The translations under genes and the position numbers were made by a program. The notes beneath the pieces are model-generated. The model was not told the origin of the DNA, did not search any database, and worked only from the letters and a program-made list of their open reading frames with translations. DNA of 64,000 bases, taken from the NCBI GenBank assembly GCA_024803745.1, contig JANJXV010000002.1:40321757-40385756 (forward strand). Reading direction: 5' to 3'. Positions 12,651 to 29,704 of the stretch are shown piece after piece; the stretch's first letter is position 1; each line of letters starts with the position of its first letter. This stretch comes from Megascapheus bottae (taxonomy: Eukaryota > Chordata > Mammalia > Rodentia > Geomyidae).

Positions 12651-13564
12651 GAACTGTCCATCATCTTTAACCTCTGTTATTCTGCTACATGCCCACCTCT
12701 GCTGTCGGTTTCACCAGTTGTTTGTAGTTAGCCTCCTTTGTGAATGTATGTATGTGCTTGTCCTGTAGCCCGTGGGAGGGGCTCTTTTTACACTGAGCAC
12801 ATGTCAGTCATATAATTCGGAACAGAGTGACTGCTGACTTGCTATGAGCTCCATGCTATAGAAATAAAGCCACCGAATCACAGATATGGATGTGGGCCAA
12901 GTGGTGTGAGTATTAGATTCCTTAGATAATTGGGAATTACAATCTGGAAAAGAACCTTGGTTTTTCATTTATTCACATCAGTGAATTCCATAGATTATTA
13001 GTGGCTGGATCATTCAGCAGTTATAGCAATCCCAAGACTAGATTCTCATAGAAAACTTTAATCAGTCAATTTTTTTCTTAATTTCTTATTTTGTACTTGT
13101 GATTAAACTCCCAGTATCCATTAATCTTACATAGGCACAGAAGAAAAAGAGGGCATATGAATATTTATGTTTCTATCACTATTTCAAATTCCTTCTTTCC
13201 ATAGCATAGGTCAGTGCTACTTTGACTTCTGAATAAAGCCTTTAAAACAACAGATATATTCTCCCTTGTTAATGAGCAATGAAGTATAAGAGGAGTGAAC
13301 ACTCTTTGGACAAAGGTGAAAGATAGCTAGACCTTTATATGGTAATCTAAAACTGTGTAACTGCTATTGGTATAATTCGAACAAAGAAGAAAATACTTGG
13401 TTTTTCATATTAAAAGTTTAAAAAGCATTAGTATTGATTAGGTCTGGTTTTAAACTACATTGAAGGGGGTACCAATAGCTGTTTTATGCTTTTCTGTTAG
13501 AATTAGACATATTAAGTATTTTTGTAAGTTAGATACACTATTTTTGTAAGTGATGATGATGGGA
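12651..13564. other. ELAVL2 intron, no feature recognised
   Basis: AT-rich intronic DNA with no exon or recent repeat recognised. Confidence 0.5.
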
Positions 13565-13574
13565 TATGTTGTAA

Positions 13575-13759
13575 TTTTTTTTTGCGCCAGTCCTGGGCTT
13601 GAACTCAGGGCCCGAGCACTGTCCTTGAGCTTTCCTCAGGCTAGAGCTCTGCCACTTGAGCCACGGTACCTCTTCTGTGTATGTGGTATCAAGGAATCGA
13701 ACCCGGGTCTTCGTGCATGCTAGTGGTAGCACTCTACCACTAGGCCAAACTCGTGGCCT
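13575..13759 (-). mobile_element. IDL-Geo-type SINE with TSD (antisense)
   Basis: T-run, then CGCCAGTCCTGGGCTTGAAC... to ...CACTAGGCCAAACTCGTGGCC. Flanked by TATGTTGTAA (13565-13574) and TATGTTGTAG (13760-13769), a 9/10 target-site duplication. Confidence 0.9.
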
Positions 13760-13769
13760 TATGTTGTAG

Positions 13770-17960
<4,191 letters not shown>

Positions 17961-18097
17961 CAAAACATCTTTTTTTGGGGGATAGGGAGTCGTGAGGCTT
18001 GAACTTGCTAAAGCATTTTAAGATAGCATTTTTGACCTTATGAAACACTGTAGCCATTATAACATATAGTACATTTTAGCGCTTATTTTTGTTTTTG

Positions 18098-18327
18098 TTT
18101 TTTGTGGGTCATGGGGCTTGAACTTGGCCTGGGTGCTGTCCCTGAGCTCTGTCAGCTCAAGGCTACCACCCTATCCTTGAGCCAAGTCCAACTTCCCATT
18201 TTCTAGAGGTTAATTGGAGATAAGAGTCTCAAGTTCTTTTGCGAGGGACTGGCTTTGAATCTTGATCCTCAGATCTCAGCCTACTGAGTAGTGAGGATTA
18301 CAGGCATGAGCCACTGGGCCTGGCCAA
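18098..18327 (-). mobile_element. B1-like/Geo composite SINE (antisense)
   Basis: GGGTCATGGGGCTTGAACTTGG...GGTTAATTGGAGATAAGAGTC...CAGGCATGAGCCACTGGGCC. A short similar scrap (GAGGCTTGAACTT) sits at about 17994. Confidence 0.88.
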
Positions 18328-18640
18328 TTTTTAAGCTATTTCTTTCTTTCCTTTTTTTTATGATCTGTCATGGGTGAGAAATTTCTCATACCTAAATTTC
18401 CAGTTGCAAGAGGCAATCAGACTAGGGACACATGGGGCTGCTTGATACTTGCCCTTGTGGAGAAAGAAATCCCACAGCATCCTTTTCTTAGCTCTCTGGG
18501 TTTTCTCTGTGGCATCTTTCATGAATTTATATTTATGGCTTGATGTTTCTAATTTAGGGCAGACAAAGCCCAAAGAGTTTTAGAGGTGTTTTCTAAGCAG
18601 ACTGCTCTAGTTAATTTGTTTGATGTTAATAAATAAACAC

Positions 18641-18870
18641 CTTGCCTGGCATGGTGGCTCATGCCTGTAATACTAGCTACTCAGGAGGCTGTGATCTGAG
18701 GATCTCGGTTCAAAGCCAGCCCGGGCACAAAGTCCATGAGTCTCTTACCTTCAATTAACCACCAACAAACAAAAAACTAGAAGTGGCATGTGGCTCAAGG
18801 GGTAAGGCAATAACCTTGAACAGAAGAGCCAGACCCAGAGTTCATGGCCCACAACCAACAAAATAAACAA
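18641..18870 (+). mobile_element. B1-like/Geo composite SINE
   Basis: CTGGCATGGTGGCTCATGCC head, TCTTACCTTCAATTAACCACC linker, second monomer through CCCAGAGTTCATGGCCCAC, A-rich tail with AAACAAGC units. Confidence 0.88.
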
Positions 18871-19056
18871 GCAAAGAAACAGATAATTAATTAAATAGAT
18901 ACTATTTTTAGCTACAATCTGGACAGCCAAAGACCTATATTAAAAAAATGGTAGCTATTTTTGTTGTTCCTATTTAAGTGGCCTCTTTTGTTATTTCCTG
19001 GTACTTAGTAAGTAAAAATAACATCCTGAGACTCAAGATTAAATTATGGGAAATAT

Positions 19057-19263
19057 ATATATATATTTTTTTTTTGCCAGTCCTGGGCTTGAGCTCAGGG
19101 CCTGAGCACTGTCCTTGGACTTTCTCAAGGCTGGAGCTCTACCACTTGAGCCTCAGCACCACTTCCGGCTTTTTTCTATGTATGTGGTACCGAGGAATCG
19201 AACCTGGGTCTTCATGCATGCTAGGCAAGCACTTTAACCACTAGGCCAAACTCCCGGCCCCCA
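19057..19263 (-). mobile_element. Young IDL-Geo-type SINE with perfect 17-bp TSD (antisense)
   Basis: Complete copy flanked by identical TAAATTATGGGAAATAT at 19040-19056 and 19264-19280. The perfect TSD and low divergence suggest a recent insertion into the hinge intron. Confidence 0.95.
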
Positions 19264-19280
19264 TAAATTATGGGAAATAT

Positions 19281-20010
19281 TAAGGCAGAGGACACAGAAG
19301 GTGGCATTCAGGAGAGTGCTTAATAAAAAGGCAAACCTCACAAGATCTTTGGCTGACAAGTACTATATTATTGGTAGCCACCCAACCTCCCTCTCTAGGT
19401 CCCCTGTACTTTTCATTATGAGTGGGGTGAAGTTTACAGTGGATAACTTTAAATCCTTTATATCTTCTTCCTCTTGTGTCATTATTAAGAAAAGTCTTTC
19501 TTTGATCACTATAGAAAGACAGTTTGGGAGAAGGGAATAAACAATGTGAACTGGACGACGGGATACCTAGTGAAAATGGGAAAGTTCTTGTCCCTTCATA
19601 TTCCTAACTTTTTTTTACCCTGCTTCACATTCCTTTAATAATCTCTGTCCACATAGTAAAACATGAGTAATCCAAATTGGGTCTGGAAAGCATTGTGTCC
19701 TTATTCTAAGTGTGCAAGATTAATCTGATGTGAGAGTGGTACCTGTCTTAAATTAGACGGTCTATATTTTCTTTCTTATTTTTGTTCTCTTGAATGAAAT
19801 TTGAACCTTCTTTTTACTTAAAAAACACACTTGAATTAAGAACTTGAGCAGTTTGTTAGTTTTTTCTGCTCTGTGGCTCTGGCCTAGTCCCTTATACAAA
19901 TACTTTTCTTCCTAATATTTGTGATCTAGAGCTCAGCATATATTTTAGACAGTTTCTTATCCTGGAGTAACTTTTCTTTTGTTAAAGTACCTTGGGAGTT
20001 GAGAGAGATT
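19281..20010. other. ELAVL2 intron, no feature recognised
   Basis: Unique-looking intronic sequence. Confidence 0.5.
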
Positions 20011-20020
20011 GGAAAATAAA

Positions 20021-20064
20021 CATTATTATTATTATTATCATTATTATTATTTATTATTATTATT
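20021..20064. repeat. (ATT)n microsatellite at a SINE tail
   Basis: ATT units with one ATC interruption abut the T-rich (A-tail) end of the next antisense SINE. Confidence 0.9.
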
Positions 20065-20336
20065 TTGTGGGTCACAGGGCTTGAACTGGGCCTGGGCTCC
20101 TGGGCTCTTCAACTCAAGGCTACCACGCTATTCCTGAGCCTGGGCCATGTGTCTAAGCTCTTCAGCTCAAGGCTATTTCCCTACCTTTGAGCCAATCCAA
20201 TTTCCCATTTTCTAGAGGTAACTGGAGATAAGACTCTCAGGTTCTTTTGTGCCCAGGCTGGCTTTTGAACCTTCATTCTCAGATTTCAGTCTCCTGAGTA
20301 GCTAGGATTGCAGATGTGAGCCATCGCGTCTGGCCT
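20065..20336 (-). mobile_element. B1-like/Geo composite SINE, internally duplicated subtype (antisense)
   Basis: Carries two tandem versions of the CTCTTCA(A/G)CTCAAGGCTA module (about 20087-20134 and 20135-20190). Flanked by GGAAAAT-type repeats at 20011 and 20337. Confidence 0.88.
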
Positions 20337-20722
20337 GGAAAATATTATTAGTTAAAGAATTTATAATATTCATGAAGTATGTAATACTTTTAAGGTAAAA
20401 AAATTAAAGCCCATCTAATAAAGATTAAGATTGAAAGTGTGCTTGTGAGTTTTATGGCTCAGTCAACCTGAGGGTATTAATAATTAAAGAAATACTTTAA
20501 CTTGAGTATGATATTGGAATATTCTTATTTAATTGAGTACAGTTTTCAGAATAAGACAAACCTTATTTTTTGGATGGACAGTGTAATTTCAACCCCTCAA
20601 TTATATTCTTGGCATTTGATATCTGAATTAAACTTTAAGCCAAAATTTTTCCAGTTCCTTACTCGTGAACCAGCTTCAATTTTATTGGGTGATCTAGTCT
20701 AATGGCCTGGTGTCTACTTCTC
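20337..20722. other. ELAVL2 intron, no feature recognised
   Basis: Unique-looking AT-rich sequence between two SINEs. Confidence 0.5.
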
Positions 20723-20734
20723 TGAGCCTTTATA

Positions 20735-20933
20735 CTTTTTTTTTTTTTTTTTGCCGCTCCTGGGACTCAAGGCCTGGGCACTGTCCTTGAGTATCTCTGT
20801 GCTCAAGGCCAGTACTCTACCATTTGAGCCATAGCACCACTTCCGGCTTTTTATGTGTATGTGGTATGAAGGAATCGAACCCAGGGCTTTGTGCATGTTA
20901 GGCAAACTCTTTACCACTAGGCCAAACTCTCAG
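20735..20933 (-). mobile_element. IDL-Geo-type SINE with short TSD (antisense)
   Basis: T-run of about 18, then GCCGCTCCTGGGACTCAAGG... to AGGCCAAACTCTCAGC. TGAGCCTTT flanks both sides (about 20724 and 20934). Confidence 0.9.
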
Positions 20934-20942
20934 CTGAGCCTT

Positions 20943-21450
20943 TTTGCCTTTTTGAAAGAGCCTCCTAAATCAGCGCTTCAGTTACACTTATGACATATTG
21001 CTGGTTTCATTATTACCATTTCCTGTTAAGAGGAACTGGTTTGAGCTTTTGGAATAACTTTCTTCAATCTTAGAAGCCAGATGATGCTATTTGATTAGGT
21101 AAAATGGTAAGTTGATGGTTTTGTTTTTCTAACTTCAAACCAAGCACTGATCAGCACTTGAGAAAGGTTTTGATAAGTGTCTGAAGAATTCATAATTTTA
21201 TTTTCTTACTAACAATTCTTTCTCATATATATGACTTTGTTTTTCTTTCCCCTTCACTTGGATATGTGCCTTCCCATAGTCTTATGAGTTAAACATTTTG
21301 GAAAGTAGGTAACTTGATTTGTATTCTGTGTATTTATGCCAAGCTTTGAAATGTAAATATTCTATGATCCAATTAAAAAATCACCTAATAATAATCTTAA
21401 TGTTATACTTACAATAGAAACATATCAGTATAGTACTTTAAGACTTCTAT
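20943..21450. other. ELAVL2 intron, no feature recognised
   Basis: Unique-looking intronic sequence. Confidence 0.5.
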
Positions 21451-21452
21451 TT

Positions 21453-21500
21453 TGTGTGTGTGTGTGTGTGTGTATGTGCACATGTGTACATGTGTGCCTG
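21453..21500. repeat. (TG)n microsatellite
   Basis: About ten TG units followed by TG-rich imperfect sequence, at the A-tail side of the adjacent antisense SINE. Confidence 0.9.
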
Positions 21501-21504
21501 TGTG

Positions 21505-21722
21505 CTGCTCTTGCGATTTGAAATTTCAGTTTGGGTGCTTTTGCTGAACTGCTTTGCTCAAGGCTACCACTTTACCATTGAACCATAGCTCTTCTTCTGG
21601 CCTTTGAGTGATTATCTAAAGATAAGAGATTCACAGACTTTCCTACTCAGGCTGCCTTTGAGCCACTATTCTCAGAACTCAGATTACTAAGATTATAGGC
21701 ATGAGCCATTGATGCCTGGCTG
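21505..21722 (-). mobile_element. Diverged B1-like/Geo composite SINE (antisense)
   Basis: GCTCAAGGCTACCACTTTACC...TCTAAAGATAAGAGATTCACAGAC...TTATAGGCATGAGCCATTGATGCCTGGC. Confidence 0.75.
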
Positions 21723-22554
21723 TATAATTTTATTACATATACACATGAACTTGTATTCAAATTATAAATTTATGAACTCCAAAAATAAAGATGCAATGCC
21801 ATATCATATGTAGACACAATTATTTCATTTACTTCTTAAGTAATGTATTTTGGTTTTAATAAGATTATAAAATGTTAATATTGATGATGCCGTACTTCCT
21901 GACTTGTTTGGGACAAGTTAGATTATCCTTTATACTGTGTCATGGTGTGGCTTATATCAAAAATAGAGGAGACAATTGGCTCTCCTTTTTCTTGAGTTTT
22001 CCTTTCTTCTGTTACCCTCAACTCAATTTGTTCCCCATGGAGAGAGAGTCTTTTTAATGTTACTTTTTTCTTATTCTAATCAAAAGTAGGTAATGAAGTC
22101 TAACCTTCCAAATACACTGAGTATGTTATCTCTAAAGTAGATTATGTCCAGGCTAAAGAACAGATGACCTCCCCCATTCTGAGGCAGGTTCACTCTTCCC
22201 TAGTGAGGAATATGATATGTGAGGACTGAATGGAGATAGGAAGTACTGTGTATCTACTAAGTGTAAAAGAAAATACTATTTGTAAACAGGAATGTATATA
22301 TTTAATGTACTCTAATATTTACTTCCCTTAATCAAGTGCATCATCATACACACCCTTATGCCATCTTTGAGGCTACTAGCTTGGTCTCCACTTAAAAATT
22401 ATCTTTTATTTTTAAATGATCATATAGGAAAGTTGACTGAGCAATAAACAGACCAAGTAAACATTGCAGTGGTCCTAATTTCAGTGATCTCCACCATTTT
22501 TCTAGTAAATGTCTAGTTTATAGATTGTCACCTCTATTCTATTTTCCCATGCAA
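21723..22554. other. ELAVL2 intron, no feature recognised
   Basis: Unique-looking AT-rich sequence. Confidence 0.5.
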
Positions 22555-22568
22555 AATAAGAGTTTATG

Positions 22569-22768
22569 GGGCTGGGAGTTTGGCCTAGTGGTAGAGTGCT
22601 TGCCTAGCAGGCATGAAGACCCAGGTTCGATTCATCAGTACCACATACATAGAAAAAAAAAGCCAGAAGTGGTGCTGAGGCTCAAGTGGTAGAGCTCTAG
22701 CCTTGAGAAAGTCCAAGGGCAGTGCTCAGGCCCTGAGCTCAAGTCCAGAACTGGCAAAAAAAATTAAT
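22569..22768 (+). mobile_element. Full-length IDL-Geo-type SINE with TSD
   Basis: Clearest sense copy. ID head GGCTGGGAGTTTGGCCTAGTGG with B box GGTTCGATTC, A-rich linker, second monomer ending CTGAGCTCAAGTCCAGAACTGGC and an A-tail. TSD AATAAGAGTTTATG (22555-22568) and AATAAGAGCATATG (22769-22782), 12/14. Confidence 0.93.
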
Positions 22769-22782
22769 AATAAGAGCATATG

Positions 22783-23600
22783 ACACTGAAAGAACAAGGA
22801 AAACTGAGTTCAGGTTCAAATAGCTAAAATAGCTAAAACATCTCAGCTTGAGCCCCATTTCCTTGATCATTGTTTCTCCTATACTCCCAAAGGAAGGGAG
22901 GAGAAAGATTGTAGAGAAAGTATAAAACTTGTTCTGCCGGAATAACTTTTTGCTAAAATGGGAAATGAGTGAATTAAATAGAAGTCATTTTATCATATAA
23001 GACTTCAGAGATAGAGCAAATAGAAAGTCCATTGGAAAGATTCTATACATAAAAATCATAGACATCCCTTCTAGAGATTTCAGGGATAAAAAGAGGAGCT
23101 AAATTGAGATGTCTCTTCTTCAATGTCTGTAGTTCACTCCTGGGATAGGTTTGGCTTTCATTGTGTTTAGCTTTCATTGTAAGGAAATATTTTCAGGAAA
23201 TTCTGTCTGTAGACTTGGCTGCTCTGCACTAAGAGGGTGGCGGGGAAGCTTGACAGTCCCTGCTTCCACACAGTTAATGGAGGAGGATTGTGTAACTCCA
23301 TTTTGAGTGAATTGATAAAAGTGCCTCAGAATTCTGTCTTTTCAGCACTTTGGACAGAGACTTCAGTCTTCTGTCACACAGGTATCATATGCTAAATGCA
23401 TTCTGTATTGATTATTCTGTCAACCCAATGAGATTCTTTATCAGATAACAGTAATTGCTGTTACCACTTTGTGTTCATCTTTCTGATGTTCATCTTTTTG
23501 ACCTTGATTTTTACATTATGAAAGCACTAATCTCCTTTTGTTATTAGCATGTATCAATTGTGCTGTTTCCACACATGTATATTTCATCAAATTTATTTCC
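22783..23600. other. ELAVL2 intron, no feature recognised
   Basis: Unique-looking sequence, with a local GCTTTCATTGTG/GCTTTCATTGTA repeat near 23153-23182. Confidence 0.5.
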
Positions 23601-23948
23601 TCTGTTTATTATCCCAAGTCTTTTTAAAAATAATTTTTAATGAGTTTCATTATTCTATTTTGAGATACATGCATATGTTCCTACATAACTTTATTATAGT
23701 CAGAACCCACCATCTTTTCCTTGCTTCCTCTCTCTGTCTTTTCTCCTGCTGGTTTTCTCACCTCAACAATCTCCATTTACATTCATGTCACTTTTTGTAT
23801 TTGGATGGGCCCTAGATTCTGCATGTAAGAAAAAATGTATTTGTCCTTCTGAATCTGGCTTATTTTGATCAGCATTATGATCTCTAGTTCCATCCACTTT
23901 TCTGCAGACAATGTAGTTTCCTCTATTTTGGCTGAATAATGCTCCATT

Positions 23949-24012
23949 ACACACACACGCACACGCACATGCACACACACACACACACAAACACGCACAC
24001 GCACACACACCA
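23949..24012. repeat. (CA)n imperfect microsatellite
   Basis: ACACACACGCACACGCACATGC... run inside the old L1. Confidence 0.9.
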
Positions 24013-24596
24013 CATCACATATCACACTTTCTTTATCCATTTACTGATTATTGTGAATTATGCTTCAGTAAACACAATTATGCAGGTATCTATAGTTTGC
24101 TGACTTACATTTTTCAAGCTCAGTTATAATATTACAGGATCATAGGGTAGTTCTATTTTTAGCTTTTTGAGGAACCTCTCTGCTGATTTCTGTAGTGGCT
24201 ATATGATTTACATTCTCACTATTAGTCTATACAAGCTTCTTCCTACTGGCCCCCAAATCCTTGCTTGATGATAACCATCCTAATTCAGGAGAGGTGGAAT
24301 CTTTGTATAGTTTTGATTTGCATTTTCTTTATGGCTAGGATGCTGAACTTTTCTTCATGTAGCTATTAGTCATTTGCATTTCTCCTTTTCTGAACTGTCT
24401 ATTCAATTCATTTGCCCATTCATTAATTGGATTTCTTTGCTTTCTTGTATATAATTCTTTTAGCTCTGTATATTTTGTTCATTAATCTTTTGTCCAATGA
24501 ATAACTTGCAGAAAATTTTCTCACATTCTGTATGATGTTTCTCTGTCTTTTTCTCTCTGTATCTCTGTCTCTCCATTTGTCTGTCTGTCCCTCTTG

Positions 24597-24800
24597 CTGT
24601 CCTGGGGTGCTGTCCCTGAGCTGCTTTTGATAAAGGCAAGCGCTCTTCCAGTGGAGCCATAGTACCACATCTGGCCTTTTAAAATAATTTATTGAAGATA
24701 AGGGTCTCATAGAGTTTCCTGCCTGTGGCTGGCTTCAAACTGTGATCCTTAGACCTCAGCCTTCTGAGTAGCTAGTATTATAGGCATGATCCCACTGGTA
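24597..24800 (-). mobile_element. B1-like/Geo composite SINE nested in L1 (antisense)
   Basis: CTGTCCTGGGGTGCTGTCCCTGAGC...TGGCTGGCTTCAAACTGTGATCC...TATTATAGGCATGATCCCAC. L1 sequence resumes at about 24810. Preceded by a TCTG/TCTC simple repeat (24541-24598). Confidence 0.75.
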
Positions 24801-25280
24801 CTCAGATGTGTATGTTGCTTTTTGATTTTGGTAATTCTTTCCTTTGCTGTGCAAAAGCTTTAAAAATGTTTATATCTCTGTTTATCAAGACAGTTGGTTT
24901 GTAATTCTCTTTCTGTTGTGCCTTGTATAGTTCTAGTAACAGGGTAATACTGGCTTCATAGAATGGATTTGGTATCAGTCCTGTGTTTTCTATTCTGTAG
25001 CCTAATATGGGTGCTTAATGTTACTTCTTTGTCTAAGTTTTAGTAGAATTCAATAGTGAAATTGTTATTGGATGTTTCTTTATGGAGAGGCTGTGTTCTA
25101 GGTTCAAGATTGATAAAATTACGTATTTCTCCTAGACTCTAGTTTATTGAGATTCTAGTGTTTAATATATTTCATTGTGAATCTCTGAATTGCATTGGTA
25201 TTTGTTGTCATATCCTCATTTTTGCCAGAAATTTTAATCGAAATTATTTCCTTTCTTATTTAGATTGGTTTGGCTATGAG

Positions 25281-25478
25281 TTTTTTTTTTTCCCCCGGAT
25301 ACTGGGGCTTGAACTCAGGGCCTGAATGCTGTTTCTGAGCTTCTTTGCTTAAGTCTAGCACTTGAGTCACAGTGCTACTTCTGGCTTTTTTGGGTAGTTT
25401 ATTGAAGACAAAGACTTCCACAGACTTTCTTGCTCAGGCTGGCTTCAAACCATGATTCTCGATCTCTCTGCCTCCTTT
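25281..25478 (-). mobile_element. B1-like/Geo composite SINE, truncated head (antisense)
   Basis: T-run, CCCCCGGATACTGGGGCTTGAAC..., linker, then GGCTGGCTTCAAACCATGATTC; it stops before the terminal GATTACAGGCATGAGCC. Confidence 0.75.
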
Positions 25479-25498
25479 GTATCCTTCTTTGGGTTTTT

Positions 25499-25742
25499 CC
25501 TTTTTTTTTTTTTCTGTCATAGGGCTTGAACTATGGGCCTGGGCACTGTCCCTGAGCTCTTCAGCTCTAGACTACTATTCTACCACTTGAGCTACAATGC
25601 CACTTCTGGTTTTCTGGTCTCACAGAGTCTCCTGCACCTGTGCTGGCTTTGAACTGTGATCCTCAGATCTCAGCCTCCTGAGTAGATAGGATTACATGTC
25701 TGAGCCACCAGTGCAATATAGGATTACAATTGTGAGCCACCA
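25499..25742 (-). mobile_element. B1-like/Geo composite SINE (antisense)
   Basis: T-run, CTGTCATAGGGCTTGAACTATG... to GGATTACATGTCTGAGCCACCAG, followed by a second partial GGATTACAATTGTGAGCCACC, a small terminal duplication. Confidence 0.85.
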
Positions 25743-25744
25743 GC

Positions 25745-26110
25745 TCTTTAAGACTCCATTTTACAAGTATGTACACATTTATGATAATTATTCAGAAAAT
25801 TTGATTTTCGGTATGTTTCGGTGATTTTGTGTTTGGCTCATTCTTGTTTTTCTAAGAGCTTGAGGTCCCACATATGAACATTTCAATTGGTTTTGTTTTT
25901 GGATATATAAATGCTCTGTCTTTTGCATGTATAGTCATATGCAGTCAGTGTTCCTGGTAGTTTTCATTCTATATTGAGCAGGTGTTCACAATCTTGCTCA
26001 ACTTAATGTCTTTATTTAGTCACCAGAGGTTTATTATAAGCCATCAATGACCCCAGGCTCTGCTGTGGGCAATTGGTTAAAAGAGAGGATAGAGGGACAA
26101 GACATGCACT
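25745..26110. other. ELAVL2 intron, possible continuation of old repeat
   Basis: AT-rich sequence after the SINE pair. It may be more L1 or other old repeat, but I cannot show this. Confidence 0.35.
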
Positions 26111-26113
26111 CAT

Positions 26114-26115
<2 letters not shown>

Positions 26116-26164
<49 letters not shown>

Positions 26165-26177
26165 ACATACACACACA
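26116..26177. repeat. (AC)n microsatellite
   Basis: About 22 uninterrupted AC units, then GTGCACATACACACACA. Confidence 0.95.
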
Positions 26178-26179
26178 GA

Positions 26180-26755
26180 TGAATATCCACATCATTGTGT
26201 TTTTCCTATGATTTACCACTTTAGCATGTTCTATTTTTTTTCTTAAGAAACTCCACAAACACCCAGTGGAGACTGGTAGCAGGGATATGCAGAGACAACA
26301 ATATTCTTCCAGTTCTGGAAGACAAAGTGAATTGGTTTGGCTTTTTTAAAGTAAAGTATATAATCCCGGTGAAATGAAAAGTTGATATATTTTATTTGAA
26401 CATACCTATGAGAATTAATTGTGTGACTTGGGCGTGTTTTCAGGGAGTATGAAACACTGTGGTATTTGAGGGTGATTATGAGGCAGTGTCCTAATACATA
26501 GCTACCTTCTGAAATGTATTTTAGTGTGAGGCACTAGAAATATGAAAACATAACCTTCTTAGAATTAGTGAAGTCAAAAGACTTACATATTAGAAAGCCA
26601 AGGTGGTGGCATATATAGAAATCAGGAAACTGAGGAGTTCCGAGGAATGCAACCAGTTTTTACTAGCCTAGTGATCTTGTACAAGCTAGCTACTTAAATT
26701 CTATCTGTCTTGGTATCCTTAAGAGCTAAGAGTTGTGAGAATGAGAAGTAGTCAT
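26180..26755. other. ELAVL2 intron, no feature recognised
   Basis: Unique-looking intronic sequence. Confidence 0.5.
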
Positions 26756-26758
26756 AGG

Positions 26759-27068
26759 AGGGCCAGTTTTGCAGCCGTTCACACCTGCAATCAGGTCTAC
26801 TTGAGAGGCAGAGGTTGGGAGGAGTGGTGGTTTGAGGCCATCGGGGGCCAAATTTTATTGAGCCCCTTTCTTCCCAATCCAGGGCATGGTAGTTCATGCC
26901 TGTAATTTCACCTATGCAGAAGACATACTTAGGAGGATTGTGGTTTTAGGCTAGCCTTCAAATCCTCAGAAGAAGAGACTATATCTGACAAATGACCTGA
27001 AGAAAAATGACCGGGAAACATGACTTAATTGCTTATCCCAAATTCAAACCTCAGTACCACCCCCAAAA
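26759..27068 (+). mobile_element. Two old 7SL/B1-like SINE remnants
   Basis: GCCAGTTTTGCAGCCGTTCA...GAGAGGCAGAGG (to about 26850), then GGGCATGGTAGTTCATGCC...ACTTAGGAGGATTGTGG...CAAACCTCAGTACC (26880-27068). Both are heavily diverged. Confidence 0.5.
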
Positions 27069-27433
27069 AAGAACATTTGTAATAAATAATACAATACGGG
27101 TTATCATTTAATTGAATGTGAGAGCTCAAATGCAAGCCCTTCCAGAACCTCAATGTTTCTTCTGAATAGTTTCTTGAGGTCACACCTGTTGGCTGCTTGC
27201 ACTGCTATTTCCCCACATTGACCATTGTAGAGGTAGACTTAATCCATTGGAAGAGCTAGTCATAAAGCCCTGTGCTGTTCTCTCAGGAAGGCCAGAAAAG
27301 CCAGAGTTTCGAGACGTCACATATAATTAATGTAAAAATGTCCCCTTTGAAAGGTGGCAGTAACCAGCCCAGCTTTCTTGAACATTAAGGGGAAAAATTT
27401 AAAACTGAAGTTTGCTGAATGTATGTTTTGCAG
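27069..27433. other. Intron upstream of the hinge microexon
   Basis: No repeat recognised in the final 360 nt before the microexon. The acceptor region is AT-rich and ends GTATGTTTTGCAG. Confidence 0.55.
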
Positions 27434-27472
27434 GTTGGACAATCTGCTCAATATGGCTTATGGAGTGAAGAG
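27434..27472 (+). CDS. ELAVL2: ELAVL2 39-nt hinge microexon
   Basis: A 39-nt exon lies between TTTTGCAG (to 27433) and a donor GTAATG (27473). It encodes LDNLLNMAYGVK, flanked by split Arg codons on both sides. Length is a multiple of three, and skipping joins AG to G and still encodes Arg, so exclusion removes 13 residues without a frameshift. This would account for Hu isoforms of about 346 and 359 residues. The donor is off consensus (GTAATG rather than GTAAGT), which fits regulated inclusion. GCATG motifs of the RBFOX type lie downstream at 27581, 27715 and 27863. Reading through the donor gives AGG TAA. Sequence and frame support the call strongly; alternative use is inferred from family knowledge. 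Confidence 0.93.
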
Positions 27473-28434
<962 letters not shown>

Positions 28435-29704
28435 TGATCTCTTGTCCTCAGTCCATTTATATATGAAAACTATACAACAAAGGCAAGTTAAGAGAAACTT
28501 TATACATTAGTAAATGTCTTTGTAAGTCAGTGTTGAGATGGGGATAAAACGACTACTTAGCATCCTAAGAAATATGTGAGATTTTTTATTGCTAGTATTT
28601 GAATTAAAACTTCTTAAATATCTTTTATGTTTGAATATGGACAAGAGGTACAGGGTTTTTACCTGTCACATTGCATTCTATTGCCTTCTTTGAAGAAGGT
28701 GGACCTTTTAAAAGTGTTTCAGCTAAGGGAAGACATTTCTTTTCTTTTTACATAACTGCCTTGAACCTGTGAGTAAATATTGAGGCTTTGTGTTGTAATT
28801 CTTCAGTTGGTTGAGTCTTTCCCCCCAGCCCTCCCCCCACACTTTTTTCTCTTTCTCTTTTTTTCTGATTAGCTTTGTGTTTGGTTTACATTTAAAACAT
28901 TGCTGTTAAGTATAAGAAAAGTATTTTGAAGTTTACATTTTTATTTATGAAGTTAAAAGCAGTATTTATTTTGTAATTATCATTTGGGTTGGGGAAGGGG
29001 GGGGCTACGTTATAAACGCTTATTGTAAGAATACTGGAGAACTTTTCGTAAAGCAGTACCTTGCCAAAGAGATAAGAGCCTCTTTGATGTGGGTTTAAAA
29101 AAAAGCATCTATTTTTATAAAAAAGAAAATTTGGAGAAACTTTTTACTGGTCCTGGAACAAATATTTTGACTTGAATACTTTGAGAAATCTCTTCATATG
29201 ACACCTAGTGAGCTTTTAAAATTTACCAGGAAATTTGCAGCGGCTGGAAAATTTAGAAAGATTTATGATGTAGAAAATAATTTTGAGATCTTTGTGTGAA
29301 AGGTAAATAGAAACAATGAGGGAACCACTGCTGGTTTCATTTTTGTAATCACCAGTGGAATGTACGATCATCCTGGTTATTATGTGATAGTTGGCTCACA
29401 TTGATTTGTGATTTTGAAACAAAAAAATTTACAAAAGAATATATAAGAGCAGGCAAGAAATTTAAATTACCAAGAGATGGGGGAAAAAAAAATCTGTTCT
29501 TCCTAAAGAAATCCCTTCAGATAGAGCTCATGGTGTTTAGTGATGTACTTGCAGTATTGTTTGAAGAATTGTTTTGTCTTAAGGAAAAAAAAAGATGTTG
29601 CACATGACTTGTACTGCAGCAGATCCTCAAGAGTGATCTGAGTTGGATATATTTGAAGGTGTTTTGAAAGTTATGTTTAAGGCTAACACCTGAGCTTTGT
29701 GTAA

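Larger units (their letters stand above)
23625..25280 (-). mobile_element. Old L1 3' end (3' UTR and ORF2 part), antisense, interrupted by SINEs
   Basis: Long stretch in typical reverse-complement L1 order: CTTATTTTGATCAGCATTATG, GCTGAATAATGCTCCATTAC, TTTATCCATTTACTGATTA, GATTTGCATTTTC, TGCAAAAGCTTT, then GGGTAATACTGGCTTCATAG of the RT region. Frames are broken. Interrupted by a CA tract and a SINE at 24597. Confidence 0.75.

Noticed and set aside
22569..22650. tRNA-like A and B boxes as a tRNA gene
   Set aside because: They belong to the ID-like SINE head; there is no cloverleaf tRNA, and an A-rich linker and second monomer follow.
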